Below, in pieces: positions 45,226 to 55,960 of a stretch of 64,000 bases of DNA (positions are counted from its first letter, which is position 1; every line of letters starts with the position of its first letter). The translations under genes were made by a program, and so were the position numbers. The notes below the pieces were generated by a model that ran no database searches, was not told the DNA's origin, and saw only the letters and a program-made list of their open reading frames with translations. Source of the DNA: Plotosus lineatus (taxonomy: Eukaryota > Chordata > Actinopteri > Siluriformes > Plotosidae); NCBI GenBank assembly GCA_024760905.1, contig CM045733.1, forward strand, positions 23,381,001-23,445,000, written 5' to 3'.

Positions 45226-46420
45226 TATTTATATGTTACAGTTGATAATTACCAAAATTTGGGAAAATACAGACATGGCGTTTTTAATTAATTAATTTAT
45301 TTATTTTGCCCAGAAGTGTAGGGTGTATATCTGCCTTTTGCACAGTGATACCACAGGACGGGCTTTAGATCCACAATTAGGATAAAGCAGTTACTGAAGG
45401 TACATGAATTAATTAATTTATCTGAAAGTCTGTTAATCCCCCTTTGAGAAACCCGGCTCTATACTGTTGCAGCTTTGTAAGATGTCACAGATCCACATGT
45501 CATATATATATACTGACTATGCGAGTTTCTGATGTATTTGCATAATACATGTATGGATCATTTTAAAACAAGCAAAATTCTAGAATCTGTGAGCTCCTAA
45601 TAGCTAAAATCCTTTGATAAGCAAAACAAATTTGAAAGGTAAACTCCTTCTTATACAGTACATCTAGCACAAGCTGTTGCTGTAGTATAGTGCAGCTTGC
45701 ACGCTGCTGCTGGAAAGGTTGCTCTTTTCTATTTTTATAACCAGCACCATTGTAGTGTGCGTTTGTTAGCTCTATTAATACAGATATACAGAAATGTATC
45801 TGGTTGATAAATTTCTTTTACTTTATTATGCCATGTCTAGAGTTTTAGGACAATGGTGTAAAACACTACATTAATCTGAACAGCACAAACACTTTTCTGT
45901 AAAGCTTAAGTCATATAAAACAAATAAATTGCAACTTGAGAATTTTGTTCATTCATTGAAGTCACTATAAAGATGCTGTATTGATGTCTGTATTAATGAT
46001 CCACTGTGGTTGCAGCTGAGGTGGAGAAAAATTAACATGCATTTATATGGAACTTGTGATGACTTCTTTTCAGGGGATTACTGCATATTCTTCAGTGGAA
46101 TGTTGGTTATAAAATTAAAATACTTTACTTCACTCAATTTCTGATTTATTTACACAGAGCTAAAAAGGGGAATATGTATATAAAAGCTTGTGTTCAAATG
46201 CACTGTCTAAGATTATTAACATGCAGCAGGGAATCTATTAAACAGACAGAATTGTGTAGACAAGTTGAAATCATATAATGTGAGGTGAGTAATGTTTATA
46301 TACAGAGGAGCAATATCAGAGATGAGGCACAAAATTAAAATAAGGCAGGCAGAAGTCAAACAACAAAATTGTCAACAGAATTAAAATGGCTCTATACATA
46401 ATAGCTAAAAGACAAAGGCA
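45226..46420. other. Unique DNA
   Basis: Nothing recognised. Confidence 0.5.
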
Positions 46421-46490
46421 CAGTGGTACCTTGACTTACGACTTTAATCTGTTCCGAGGGCAAGCTCGTAAGTCAAAAAGTTTGTTGAGA

Positions 46491-47251
46491 TAAAATATTT
46501 TCCAAAATTTTTTGTCTCTGTATACAAAACAAGTTCTTACGAGACGCGCCAAACGCGCCATTCAAACATTCAAACAATGCACGAGCTGCTTTCCCTTTAG
46601 CTATCTCCCAATATCCCACCCCGCTGGCCTCCCATTGGCTAGGAAGGATGACGCAGCTCCCTTGAGCAGCAGCTTGTTCATGAGTTTTTCAAGTGTGCTC
46701 ATTGCAACTTTATTTTCTTGGCTCAGGCTTTTAACCTTGCATAAATATTTATAAGATTATAACTCTGCTAAGAAGACATGGTCAATTAAAAAAAATTCAA
46801 ACAATGCAGGAGTTGCTCTCTCTCATTGACTAGCTCCCAACATCCCACCCCGCTGGCCTCCCATTGTCTAGGAAGGATGACACAGCTCCCTCCCATTGGC
46901 TATCTCCCAACATCCCACCCCGCTGGCCTCCCATTGGCAAGGAGGGATGACGCAGCTCCCTTGAGCAGCAGCTTGTTCATGAGTTTTTTGAGTGTGCTCA
47001 TTTCAACTTTATTTTTTGGCTCAGGCTTTTAACCTCGCATAAACATTTGTAAGATTATAACTCTGCTAAGAAGACCTGATCAACACGAAGTACCTTAAAA
47101 GGTATGCTTTTATAATTTTTTTAAAGATTAGTATTGGGGGCCTTGGAACAAATCACGCGTTTTACATGTAAAATGCGGTTCTACTTAAGAAAAATCCAGG
47201 TTACGAAAAAGGCTCTGGAACGGATTAATTTCATAAGGTGGGGTACCACTG
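46491..47251. mobile_element. Type B element without its left end
   Basis: From ATTTTCCAAAATTTTTTGTC to TAAGGTGGGGTACCACTG it is collinear with the complete type B at 56,861, but the first ~66 bases are replaced by type A. The right end is followed by TA and type A sequence. Confidence 0.75.
46570..47095. repeat. Tandem duplication inside type B
   Basis: A unit of about 240-290 bp occurs twice (ATCCCACCCCGCTGGCCTCC ... TAAGATTATAACTCTGCTAA), with an extra partial copy at 46,830-46,890. Confidence 0.8.
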
Positions 47252-47377
47252 TATTCCCAATAATAAATAACAGAAAACCAATTAATCCATTTCATCCCCC
47301 TCCCAAACTCATATAACCTTCCACAAACACATGCATTTGACCTGATATATTAAAGATAAACTTGTTAAAACAATACA

Positions 47378-47383
<6 letters not shown>

Positions 47384-47468
<85 letters not shown>

Positions 47469-47529
47469 TAATAATAATAACAATAATAATAATAATAATA
47501 ATAAATAATTATAATAATATACATTAATA

Positions 47530-47566
<37 letters not shown>

Positions 47567-47570
47567 GAAG
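47384..47570. repeat. (TTA)n-(TAA)n palindromic tract
   Basis: (TTA)n at 47,384-47,421 turns directly into (TAA)n-rich sequence to 47,570, so the halves can pair. It makes a long poly-Leu/Ile false frame on the minus strand. Confidence 0.9.
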
Positions 47571-47774
47571 AATAAACAATAAATCAACTAATCATTCCGG
47601 TCATCGGCTGTGGCAAAAAATGTCACATCGGCACAAAGATGTCACGTGGGCAGGCATGAGGTGGTGTGTAACACAGGAGGAGGAGGAGTAGGAGGAGTAG
47701 GAAGAGGAAAATTTTGTGTATGTGCACGCTACCAATGCCAGCGAGGAAAGGCTCCTGGTGAGCTCCCACAAGGA

Positions 47775-48067
47775 TAGTGCTTTTCAAATAGTGGAGTGCG
47801 CCCCCCCTTGGGGGGCACGTATGACCCTGGGGAACATGTTTTTTTGCCATTTTGTACTAGAATGAAGTGTAATTGCACATCCTTTACAGTAGGTGGTAGT
47901 GGTGCTTCCACTGTGTTCCCTATAGTGTAGGGGAAAAGGGGAAAAGTAAACGATATGAAGTGCAGTAAACACTATTTATAGTCGCGCGCATGGCGCTGGG
48001 GGGAGGCGTGAAATGTTTTTTTTTTCTTCCTAGAGGGGTGTCACAGAAAATAATTGAGAAGCGATGT
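47775..48067. mobile_element. hAT non-autonomous element in type A
   Basis: Ends TAGTGCTTTTCAAATAGTGG and AAAATAATTGAGAAGCGATG are mutated hAT terminal repeats. CACAAGGA (47,767-47,774) and CACAAGGT (48,068-48,075) flank it. Same site as the 7,671 copy, in the reverse orientation of the host element. Confidence 0.85.
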
Positions 48068-48439
48068 CACAAGGTCATTCTCGTACCACGGAGGAGTACA
48101 CACGGAAGAATACAAGGCTAATCAGCCGGAAAAGCCATTTACCCTGCAGAGCTCATAAATCAAAATTTTGCTAGTTGGATGGGGCATATTTTTGGTGGGA
48201 TCAAAGCTTGTATCATAGAAAATTTGTTATAAAAGACACTCGTAAATCAAGGTACCACTGTACTTCCCAATGTGCCTATAACCTTGAGAGTTCTCATGCA
48301 TTGTGGCCATAACCATGTGTGAACATTGAAATGTGAGCTAGGGATCAAGTGATCCCGAAGATAGAAGTCAAATCACTGCGATCTTTATAGAGCATGCAGG
48401 GATATGTAGTGTGATAACTGGTTAGAGTTTGATGAGGCT

Positions 48440-48560
48440 GTGACTCATTCATACAACTCAGTCATATACTTGGTTTCCTTCAAGTCCTCTGGTTTCCTCT
48501 CACAACCCAAAGACATGCACTTTAGGCTAACTAGCTGTTCCAAATTGCCACTCAATATGG

Positions 48561-48640
<80 letters not shown>

Positions 48641-48775
48641 ATGGTTGTGTGTGCCAGCCCTGCAATGGTCTGGTGAGCTGTTCAGGGAGAGCTTCACCTA
48701 GTGTCGACTGAGATAGGCCCAAGCCTACTCACAGCCATAATTAGATTATGCGGTTTTGCAAATAAGTGAGTGACT
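48440..48775 (+). mobile_element. SINE3 with internal (GT)n
   Basis: GGTTTCCTCTCACAACCC and GACATGCACTTTAGGC, then (GT)n at 48,562-48,633, then an L2 tail (AGCTGTTCAGGGAGAG ... TAATTAGATTATGCGG). The 5' head is lost. Confidence 0.8.
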
Positions 48776-48881
48776 GTATAAACATGGCAAGGATCACATA
48801 TATATTCCAATTCTTTAAGCTGTGAACTCCACTGCCATTCTCATGGTGTGAGAAAATATTCCGCTCATTTGTCCAATTCTG

Positions 48882-48995
<114 letters not shown>

Positions 48996-49299
48996 TAATG
49001 TTATTTTTATGACAGCTATATTCATTAATTGTTTTAAATGTGTTTATTATGTATTCTATTTGACGTTAGAAAGACAAGAATCATAAATCCCTTTCTGTGT
49101 CTCCACTATAGTCATAAATGAGTTTTACTAGTGCGTATCCTCATATGAAGTCAAGGACAAGAGGAGCAGTTCTGCAAGAAGTGTACAATAATGTTGTATT
49201 TTTTTAAATCATGACAATTGCATTTTCCAACAGCTAATTTCCATTTAAAGTTCATTAAAAATGCCAAGTTAAAACAACAGTTCAGTTGTTTGGTAATTT

Positions 49300-50065
49300 A
49301 ATTTATCTTCACCTTGTTCCACTTGATTCAAGGTCGAGACGTGGGGCAACAGCCTAAGCAGTGAGGACCAAAACGTCCTTCTCCTGAACCATTTCCTCCA
49401 GCGTTTCCAGGGAAACAGTATGGTATTCTGAAACCAGCCAAGAGACATAGTCACTCCAGCTTGTTTTGGGCTGACCCTGGGGTCTCTTCCCAGTTGGACA
49501 TGCCCGAAACACCACACTAGGTAGGTGTTCAGGAGGCATTCTAACCAGATGTCTGAACCACCTCAACTTGTCTTCTCTCAATGCAGCCATTCTACTCCAA
49601 GCTCCTCCCAAATGACAGAACTTCTCACCCTATCTCTAAGGGAGAGTCCCACCACCCTGCACAGGAAGATCATTTTAGCAATTTGTATTTGGGATCTTGT
49701 TCTTTTGGTCACTACCCGAAGCTAGTGACCATAGGTGTGGGTTGGAACTTAGATTGACTTGTAATTTGAGAACTCTCGCTTCATGACAACGGAGTGGCAG
49801 AGACTGCACTGTTCCACCTGTCGATCCCATTCCATCCTTCACTTACTAGTGAACAGGAGCCCAAAATACATGAACTATCCCATTCAGGCGGAACCTCACC
49901 CTAAACCCCGAGGGTGAATTATACCCTTTTCCACCTGAAAGCCATGACCTCGGTGTTGAGAGTACTGATTCTCGCACTCAGCTGCAAATCGCCCCAGCAA
50001 GCGCTGGAGTTCCTGGCTTGTTGAAGGCAAAAGGACATCACCTGTACAAAGCAGAGACAAGAGTC
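49300..50065 (-). pseudogene. Second RTE-like LINE family, RT to C-terminus, decayed
   Basis: The C-terminal part on the minus strand reads KLRWFRHLVRMPPEHLPSVV, then RACPTGKRPQGQPKT. Upstream (to the right) are RT-end remnants: ISTLNTEVMAF-like and LGSCSLVSEGW-like motifs near 49,850-49,950. It differs from the 39-kb family but has the same WFGH ... GRP plan. The same family is at 53,905. Confidence 0.75.
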
Positions 50066-50240
50066 ACTGCATTGCCTTAATATGTATTTTATAAATAATA
50101 ATCATAATAATAGATTAATTAATTACATACATTTAATAACTCTCAACAGGGCTGAAGAATCTCCACACTCTGGTAATGTCTTCAATTTATATAGTCTATT
50201 GTGTTATTGTGCCCACCTATTGTGCAACTATTACTGGACT

Positions 50241-50470
50241 CTTCTTCTTTTCCTTTCGGCTTTTCCCTTCAGGGGTCGCCACAGCGAATCATCTGCCTCT
50301 ATCTCACCCTATCCTCTGCATCTTATTCTCTTACACCAACTACCTTCATGTCCTCTTTCACCACATCCATAAATCTTCTCTTTGGTCTTCCTCTTGGCCT
50401 TCTGCCTGGTAGTTCCAACCTCAGCATCCTACTACCAATATATTCACTATCACGCCAACATTTTCATCTC
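50241..50470 (-). mobile_element. Short RTE copy with internal deletion
   Basis: The 3' end and C-terminal codons are present to about 50,452. It then jumps from TATTCACTATCA to CGCCAACATTTTCATCTC, skipping roughly 250 bases of the parent. ACTATTACTGGACT is duplicated exactly at 50,227-50,240 and 50,471-50,484. Confidence 0.92.
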
Positions 50471-50484
50471 ACTATTACTGGACT

Positions 50485-51077
50485 GTACATTTCTATTCCA
50501 CAAGAATGCATTGCAAGTACTGTATATGATCCATCATATGATGACCTGCAGTTAATTTTCATTTACTTTTTGAAACTAAAAAATAGGAGAAAAACTTATG
50601 ATCATAGTTTTATCCATAAGATATGACGTCCAGTAAAATATGTATGGGACATAACACAAGAAAACATCAGAAGGAAGTAGCACTTGCTGCCTCTGATGAT
50701 TGGACTTAGCTAATGTAGTCCGTTTGCTTTTGTAATGGCATTACAAGCCCAGCACATTGTTCTTTTTAAAAGTTGCGTACAGTATACTATAACTCACAGG
50801 TATGAGCTTTAGTTATGACTGTTTGTGGAAACGCAAGCCTAAAATCAACACAAGCAATTTATCACTTGCTTGTGTCATCATAGGTTAGGGCTTTTGGATT
50901 ATTTTATGTTTCAGTAAGCAACACTCACATCTGCTACAAGAACAGATGGGTATAAAATCCCTGACTTAATAATACATGGTTAACTCACACAACTCCCTGA
51001 ATGAAGTATCACCGTGTTATTAGAGCAAATAATCTTACAGTCAGTTTCTCTGAAAGAAGACAGCATAGCTAATAGGA
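50485..51077. other. Unique DNA
   Basis: Nothing recognised. Confidence 0.5.
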
Positions 51078-51082
51078 GGCAG

Positions 51083-51440
51083 TGTTAAGCCTGGAGTGTA
51101 TGCGTAGGACCCAGAGATGCAGGAGACCAAAAGAAGGTTCAACGATTTATTAAACACTAGATACTGTCAATCACTGGAATATTAAGTCGAGAGAACTGGT
51201 CGAGCACTAAGCAAGAACCAGGGCTCAGAGAGAAAGTCGAGGAGCAAAGTCACAGTGAAACCAATCTTCTGACATCGGAGGGAAGCACTGCGCCTATTCA
51301 GAGCTGGCTGCTTTGCTGATTGCAGATTGGGACCAGATGCGCTCAGCTCGGACTCGCCTACCAGCAACCGCCACGTCCCTTGCCAGCGACTGCAATGATT
51401 AAGGAACAGTTAGTTCCACCAGCCAGCACAGACCATAACA
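51083..51440 (-). repeat. 3' LTR
   Basis: 358 bp, TGTTAAG ... ATAACA. By eye about 25 differences from the other LTR (roughly 93% identical), so the insertion is not recent. The TATA box seen in the other LTR is altered here. Confidence 0.95.
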
Positions 51441-52058
51441 GTACCCCCCCCCCCTTAAAGGGGCGCCACCTGGGGCCCGACCAGGTTTGTCCGGGAACTG
51501 GCGATAGAATTCGTCTAACAAGTCTGGGTCCAGGATTAGGGAGCGGGGAATCCATGAACGCTCTTCGGGACCATACCCCTTCCAGTCCACTAAATACTGA
51601 AACCCTCGACCCCTCCTGCGTACATCAAGGATATGGTTGACTGTGTATGCGGGATGTCCATCAATCAGTTGGGGAGGAGGGGGTGGGAGGGTGAAGGAGA
51701 CTTTCTACCACAGGGTTAATTAGGGAAACATGAAAAACTGGGCGTACCTTGAGTGAGGGTGGGAGTCTCAGTCGGACAGCGCTGGGATTTATAATTTTCT
51801 TAATTCCATAGAGCCCGAAGAATCAGGGAGATAGGTTTTGGAGTCAACTTGCAGGGGCAGGTCCCGGGAGGAGAGCTACACTTGTTGTCCTACCGTGTAG
51901 GGAGGTGCCGGAATTTTGGTGGTGATCGGCAATCCTCCGGTTTCGGGCCACTGTTCGAGGGCAGCCCATGCTTCTTTCCAGACCCGGCGTGCTCTGTGGA
52001 ACTGTGCCTCAACCGATGGGACGGTCACCTCAACCTCCTGGCTGGAGACGAGCGAGCA
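51399..52058 (-). pseudogene. Integrase C-terminus and chromodomain
   Basis: Reading the minus strand from about 52,020: VEVTVPSVEAQFHRARRVWK, a GQQV region with a stop where VW is expected, LSSRDLPLQVDSKT, then [20 protein letters not shown]. At 51,590-51,450 lies the chromodomain ([16 protein letters not shown] and [16 protein letters not shown]), which in chromoviruses directs integration to histone-marked chromatin. Frameshifts separate the pieces. The catalytic core of integrase (DDE) is not present. Confidence 0.88.
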
Positions 52059-52373
52059 CTAGTGAAGGAATTGTGTGCAGGAGCCAATCGTGCCCAAATA
52101 CCTGGCTGGCGTGGGGATGAGTGGTTCTCGGTGCGCGGGGAGTATCACTGGCGCTGGCACTGCTGCCGAAGCAGAAAGTGAAAGGTGAGGGGTCGGGGTC
52201 GCGGCAGCGAGGTGAGTGGCGACAGCGTCCATCCTTCCGCCGAGCTGCGCCAAGCTGGTGGTTATGCGCTGGAGATTGTCCATCATCTGATGCAGGGCGG
52301 AGTCGTGTCGTCCCAGCAGGGCTCCCTGGTCGGATCGTTTCTGCCGAAGCTGTGCGGTTTCCGCTGGGTCCAT
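52059..52373 (-). pseudogene. Gag N-terminal fragment
   Basis: The frame starts at Met 52,373 (DPAETAQLRQKRSDQGALLG), 19 bp inside the 5' LTR. It has a coiled-coil-like N-terminus (QMMDNLQRITTSLAQLGGRM) followed by a Pro-rich segment and LIPTPARYLGTIGSCTQF. This matches the beginning of fish Ty3/Gypsy Gag. The frame ends about residue 104, where the deletion joins it to pol. Confidence 0.85.
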
Positions 52374-52392
52374 GTTTCCAGTCAGAAGATTC

Positions 52393-52752
52393 TGTTAAGC
52401 CTGGGGTGTGTGCGTAGGACCCAGAGATGCAGGAGACCAAAAGAAGGTTCAACAATTTATTAAACACTAGGTACTGTCAATCACTGGAATATTAAGTCGA
52501 GAGAACTGGTCGAGCACGAAGCAAGAACCAGGGGTCAGAGAGAAAGCCGAGGAGCAGAGTCACGGTGAAACCAATCTTCTAACATCAGAGGGAAGCGGGC
52601 CACGCCCTTTTATAGCTGGCTGCTTTGCTGATTGCAGATTGGGACCAGGTGCGCTCAGCTCGGACTCGCCTACCAGCAACCGCCACGCCCCTCGCCAGCG
52701 CCTGCAATGATTAAGGAAGAGTTAGTTCTGCCAGCCAGCACAGACCATAACA
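52393..52752 (-). repeat. 5' LTR with TATA and poly-A signals
   Basis: 360 bp. On the minus strand TATAAAA at 52,614-52,608 and AATAAA at 52,461-52,456, spaced about 150 bp as expected for U3-R-U5. The leader to the gag ATG is 19 bp, where the primer-binding site must lie; I could not assign a tRNA. Confidence 0.9.
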
Positions 52753-53014
52753 GGCAGGCCCATTATACACCTTTGATATTATTATTAAAATACCATTATT
52801 TCAATTGGATCATTAAGAAATGGGGAGACAAAATGTGTACAGGGTGTTTGTGTTGTTGAGAGAAGGTTAAATAAAACCCCACAGATGGGGCGACATCTGT
52901 GATACCTATTACCCTAATGTCTATAATGGGTTTGAAATGATTTTAGTGTTATAATTTTAAAGAAAGAATGCGTCCAAATCTTCATTACATTGGTTTGAAA
53001 ATTGTCATTCAAAG

Positions 53015-53243
53015 CCCCCCAGCACATCGAAATGGGATATCAAAAGCCAGCCATATCTCTCACTGTCTATAGTGAGCGGCATTTAAAAGTCGCTGCATAG
53101 CCGTCAGTGTGTTTCTGCACTGCAATGGCCTGCCGAGATGTCCAGAGTATACTCTGCCCTCGCCCAGAGTTGGCTGAGATGGGCACCAGCCTCCCTCCCG
53201 TGACCCTAATCAGGATTAAACGGTTTGGAAAATGAATGAATGA
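53015..53243 (+). mobile_element. SINE1, 5'-truncated, L2-type tail
   Basis: It starts in the body (CCCCCCAGCACATCGAAATG) with an internal loss, then L2 tail to AATGAATGAATGA. CATTCAAAG flanks both sides (53,006-53,014 and 53,244-53,252). Confidence 0.85.
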
Positions 53244-53252
53244 CATTCAAAG

Positions 53253-53660
53253 TCGGGATAAAAAGGCAACAAAAGGTTGCATTAATCATAATGATAAATC
53301 CCCAAAAAATGTAGGGAGCATAACAGAAGGTGACTAGATAGACGCTAAAGAGAGAATACGAAGAAAAGAAGGTTTACGAACAACAGCAAACAGGAGTATA
53401 AATATGTAATTGGATAAAATGAGACTAATGTGACAAGCACGTCCAAAACTGTATGTAAAAATTCAGAAGGCAAAGCTAAAACCTAGAAAGGCAGATTCCC
53501 TCATCCACTTTGACCAAAACTCCTGATCAGGACCAAAAGACATTCTGTCACCATCATGCTTTATTAGTGTTATGATCTGGGACAAAGGATTGCCAGCAAA
53601 CTCCCTCATTATGTTCTGGCTGCATGCCCCCTGGGCTCAGCTATGTGCTCTCACAAATTC
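53253..53660. other. Unique DNA
   Basis: Nothing recognised. Confidence 0.5.
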
Positions 53661-53661
53661 A

Positions 53662-53830
53662 TTAATTCATTCACTTGCCAAACTGATTAATCCAATTAGG
53701 GTCACAGGGACACTGGAACCTATCTAAGCCGATAATTGGCAAAGGCACTGTACATTCTGAGCAGCACACTGTGCCATCACAGGATCAACACACACTCATA
53801 GGCATCCACAACTTTTTTGGAAGTTCTTAG
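53662..53830 (-). mobile_element. SINE3/L2 tail fragment
   Basis: Tail (ATTCATTAATTCATTCACTT ... TTAATCCAATTAGGG) to CAACACACACTCATAGGC. Confidence 0.75.
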
Positions 53831-53904
53831 GAATCTCTTTAGCTCTTGGCATGAAGCCCTCACACACTTTAATATCAAATAGAATAAAAGACCAAGATCC
53901 AAGT

Positions 53905-54755
53905 GGAGGAGTTGAAGTATCTCGTAATGTTGTTCACGAGTGAGGGAAGGATGGAAGAGGAGATCAACAGACAGATTGCTGCAACCTCTGTAGTAAAGTG
54001 GAGCTTTTACCAGTCTGTCATGATGAAGAGGGAGCTGAGCCGCAAGGCAAAGCTCTCAATTTACTCAAAAAGGTAAAGTCCACGGGCTTTTTATACCCAA
54101 GCCATAGCAGCTCATAAGGGCGGTGCTTATCCCCGGTTTCTGTATCGTGAAACAACTAGGAGTTCAACTCCTCCTGGATGGCATGCTAGTCCATCGCAGA
54201 TTACCTTCCCAGTATATTTTACTGGTACCCATTTATACTGCTGGGTGAACAGAGGCACACTTGTGGTTAAGACCTTGCTCAATTTACTAGTTGATCTATA
54301 TTCCAACCCTCACCAGTGGTCATGAACTTTAGGTAGTGACAGAAAGAACAAGATTGCAAATACATGCGGGTGAAATGAGCTTCCTTTGCCAGGTGGGGCT
54401 CTCCCTTCGAGATAGGGTAAGAAGCACAGCTATCTGGGAGGAGTTTGGAGTAGAATCACTGCTTCTCCAAGTTGAGAGGACCCAGTTGAGGTGGCTCGGC
54501 ATCTAGTAACAATGCCATCAGAACACTTCCCTGGTGTGGTGTGTCGAGCATGTCCAAACAGGAAGAGATCCTGGGGTCAACATAAAAGACGCTAGAGGGA
54601 TGATGTCTCTCGGCTGGTCTGGGAACGCCTTGGTGTTCCCCGGAAGATCTGGAGGAAGTGGCTGGGGAGAAGAACGTTTGGGCCCCAGTGCTTAGGCTGT
54701 CCCCGCTACTAGACCCCAGATTAAGTGAATGTAAGAGGATGATGATGATGATGAT
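53905..54755 (+). pseudogene. Second RTE-like LINE family, 3' half
   Basis: VEELKYLVMLFTSEGRMEEE and a KRELSRKAKLSIY block occur before 54,065. After the SINE2: QVGLSLRDRVRS-like, QLRWLG, the MPSEHFPGVVCRACP-like region, RWRDDVSRLVWERLGVPRK-like and a C-terminal LGLSPLLDPRLSEC. A (GAT)n tail lies at 54,738-54,758. Several frameshifts; same family as 49,300. Confidence 0.82.
54066..54277 (-). mobile_element. SINE2 inserted in LINE, 5'-truncated
   Basis: Tail and body without the tRNA-like head. CTCAATTTACT is duplicated exactly at 54,055-54,065 and 54,278-54,288. Confidence 0.92.
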
Positions 54756-54899
54756 GATGGAGGTTCAATCTGCATAAGGCTCTAATTAACATAACCTCAT
54801 CTGAAACACCTGATTCTGAATTAGCTTTAGAAATAAAATTACCCCTAAAAATATGTGATAAACGTGAATGTGGAGTTACTCTGTGAAGGCAAGATGAAA

Positions 54900-55345
54900 A
54901 GTTTATAGGCTGATCATGATGCAATGGTTAAATGCGGCCAAACGTAGATAATTTTTAACGTAGTCTTCTTTTTGGTTACACACTCTTTCCCTGGTGTGGC
55001 CGCACATAGATCCATGATGATGCTCATCCTTCACTGGCGATGACAACCAAGACATCAAAATCACAGAGGGTTGTGAGTGCGACAATGATTAAAGAGTCCA
55101 ATCCTCGCTCAAAACTGTCTGTTGCAGTGGGGGCATGGGATGGCACTGGGTGAGTCAGGCTGACAGCTGACGCTGGCTCTGCTCTTCAGCTGCTGGCGTT
55201 TCTGCTGCTTGAGGCAGTTTTCCTCGAACGCAGACACACTACGATAGGTCACCGTGTGCCAGGCAGTACGGTCAAGTTCAACTGACTCCAAGGAGTCGGG
55301 GTTGATGTTGTTCGACATCAGGGTGGCTTTCAGGGTGCGCCCTGT
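54900..55345 (-). pseudogene. LINE C-terminal zinc-finger end
   Basis: The minus-strand frame includes LESVELDRTAWHTVTYRSVS, then a basic Gln/Lys-rich stretch and a CPHCNRQF half-finger. After one stop codon it continues ARIGLFNHCRTH, completing a CCHH-type finger. This DRxxW ... CxxC ... RIGLxxHxxxH order is the C-terminus of a non-LTR retrotransposon polyprotein common in fish and invertebrates. RT itself is not in view. Confidence 0.6.
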
Positions 55346-55441
55346 GAATGTTTGCCCTCACACACCTCATCATAGAGTACACAGATCCAACAGGTATAGA
55401 AACTCTCATGTTTCACTGCTCTAGCATTACACCCTAGTCAA

Positions 55442-55514
<73 letters not shown>

Positions 55515-55960
55515 TACACCATTACGCATATTACAATTATGACCACTGAGAAGTAAGGTAAATTACACTGATTCTCTTGTTACACCTGGCACCTGTAAGT
55601 ATCCAAGTGAGAAGGGCCACACTGTGAAGGCTGCACAACACAAGATCTAATGTAGCACAAACTACTGAAACTGTTATTGCTGTCAGTTGTACGGCAATGT
55701 CCAGACACAGTTTATTGCGGCTTGGGTATAGTGCTACCCAGCTACAGACCAGTCAGGTCGTGTTAATATTATGGCTGATTGGTATATACACAGGTAAGCA
55801 GATTGTTAAGTGCACTCCAAGTTTTTAAAGTTTGTAGCTGGGTGTCCAGCAACATCACCCTTAACAGTTGAGTTACTAATAATGTCTGAGCCCCCCTGCT
55901 ACTTGCTCCCTATACCTACGAACGCATGGTCACCCACATCTCAAAGCCATTATGAACTGT
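55346..55960. other. Unique DNA with (GT)n
   Basis: (GT)n at 55,444-55,512. Nothing else recognised. Confidence 0.55.

Larger units (their letters stand above)
46421..48260. mobile_element. Type A element, second copy, composite
   Basis: The left end is CAGTGGTACCTTGACTTACG; the right end is AAATCAAGGTACCACTG before TA. It contains a type B insert (about 46,491-47,251), a TTA/TAA tract and a hAT at the same site as the 7,479 copy. Confidence 0.8.
51083..52752 (-). mobile_element. Chromodomain Ty3/Gypsy LTR retrotransposon, internally deleted
   Basis: Two LTRs in the same orientation bound about 950 bp of internal sequence, flanked by GGCAG at 51,078-51,082 and 52,753-52,757 (5-bp duplication). 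The minus strand is coding. The start of gag is joined to the end of integrase plus chromodomain. Protease, reverse transcriptase, RNase H and most of integrase are gone. A polypurine tract (complement of CCCCCCCCCCTTAAAGGGG) sits by the 3' LTR at 51,443-51,462. Confidence 0.95.

Noticed and set aside
46421..47095. Possible direct-repeat array of CRISPR type
   Set aside because: The repeats are a two-copy duplication inside a MITE of a vertebrate genome, with no regular short spacers.
47292..47579. Poly-Leu/Ile frame resembling membrane segments
   Set aside because: It is the translation of a TTA/TAA repeat tract.
51849..52467. Plus-strand frames over the 52-kb region
   Set aside because: The minus strand carries recognisable Gag and integrase/chromodomain sequence, so the plus-strand frames are shadows.
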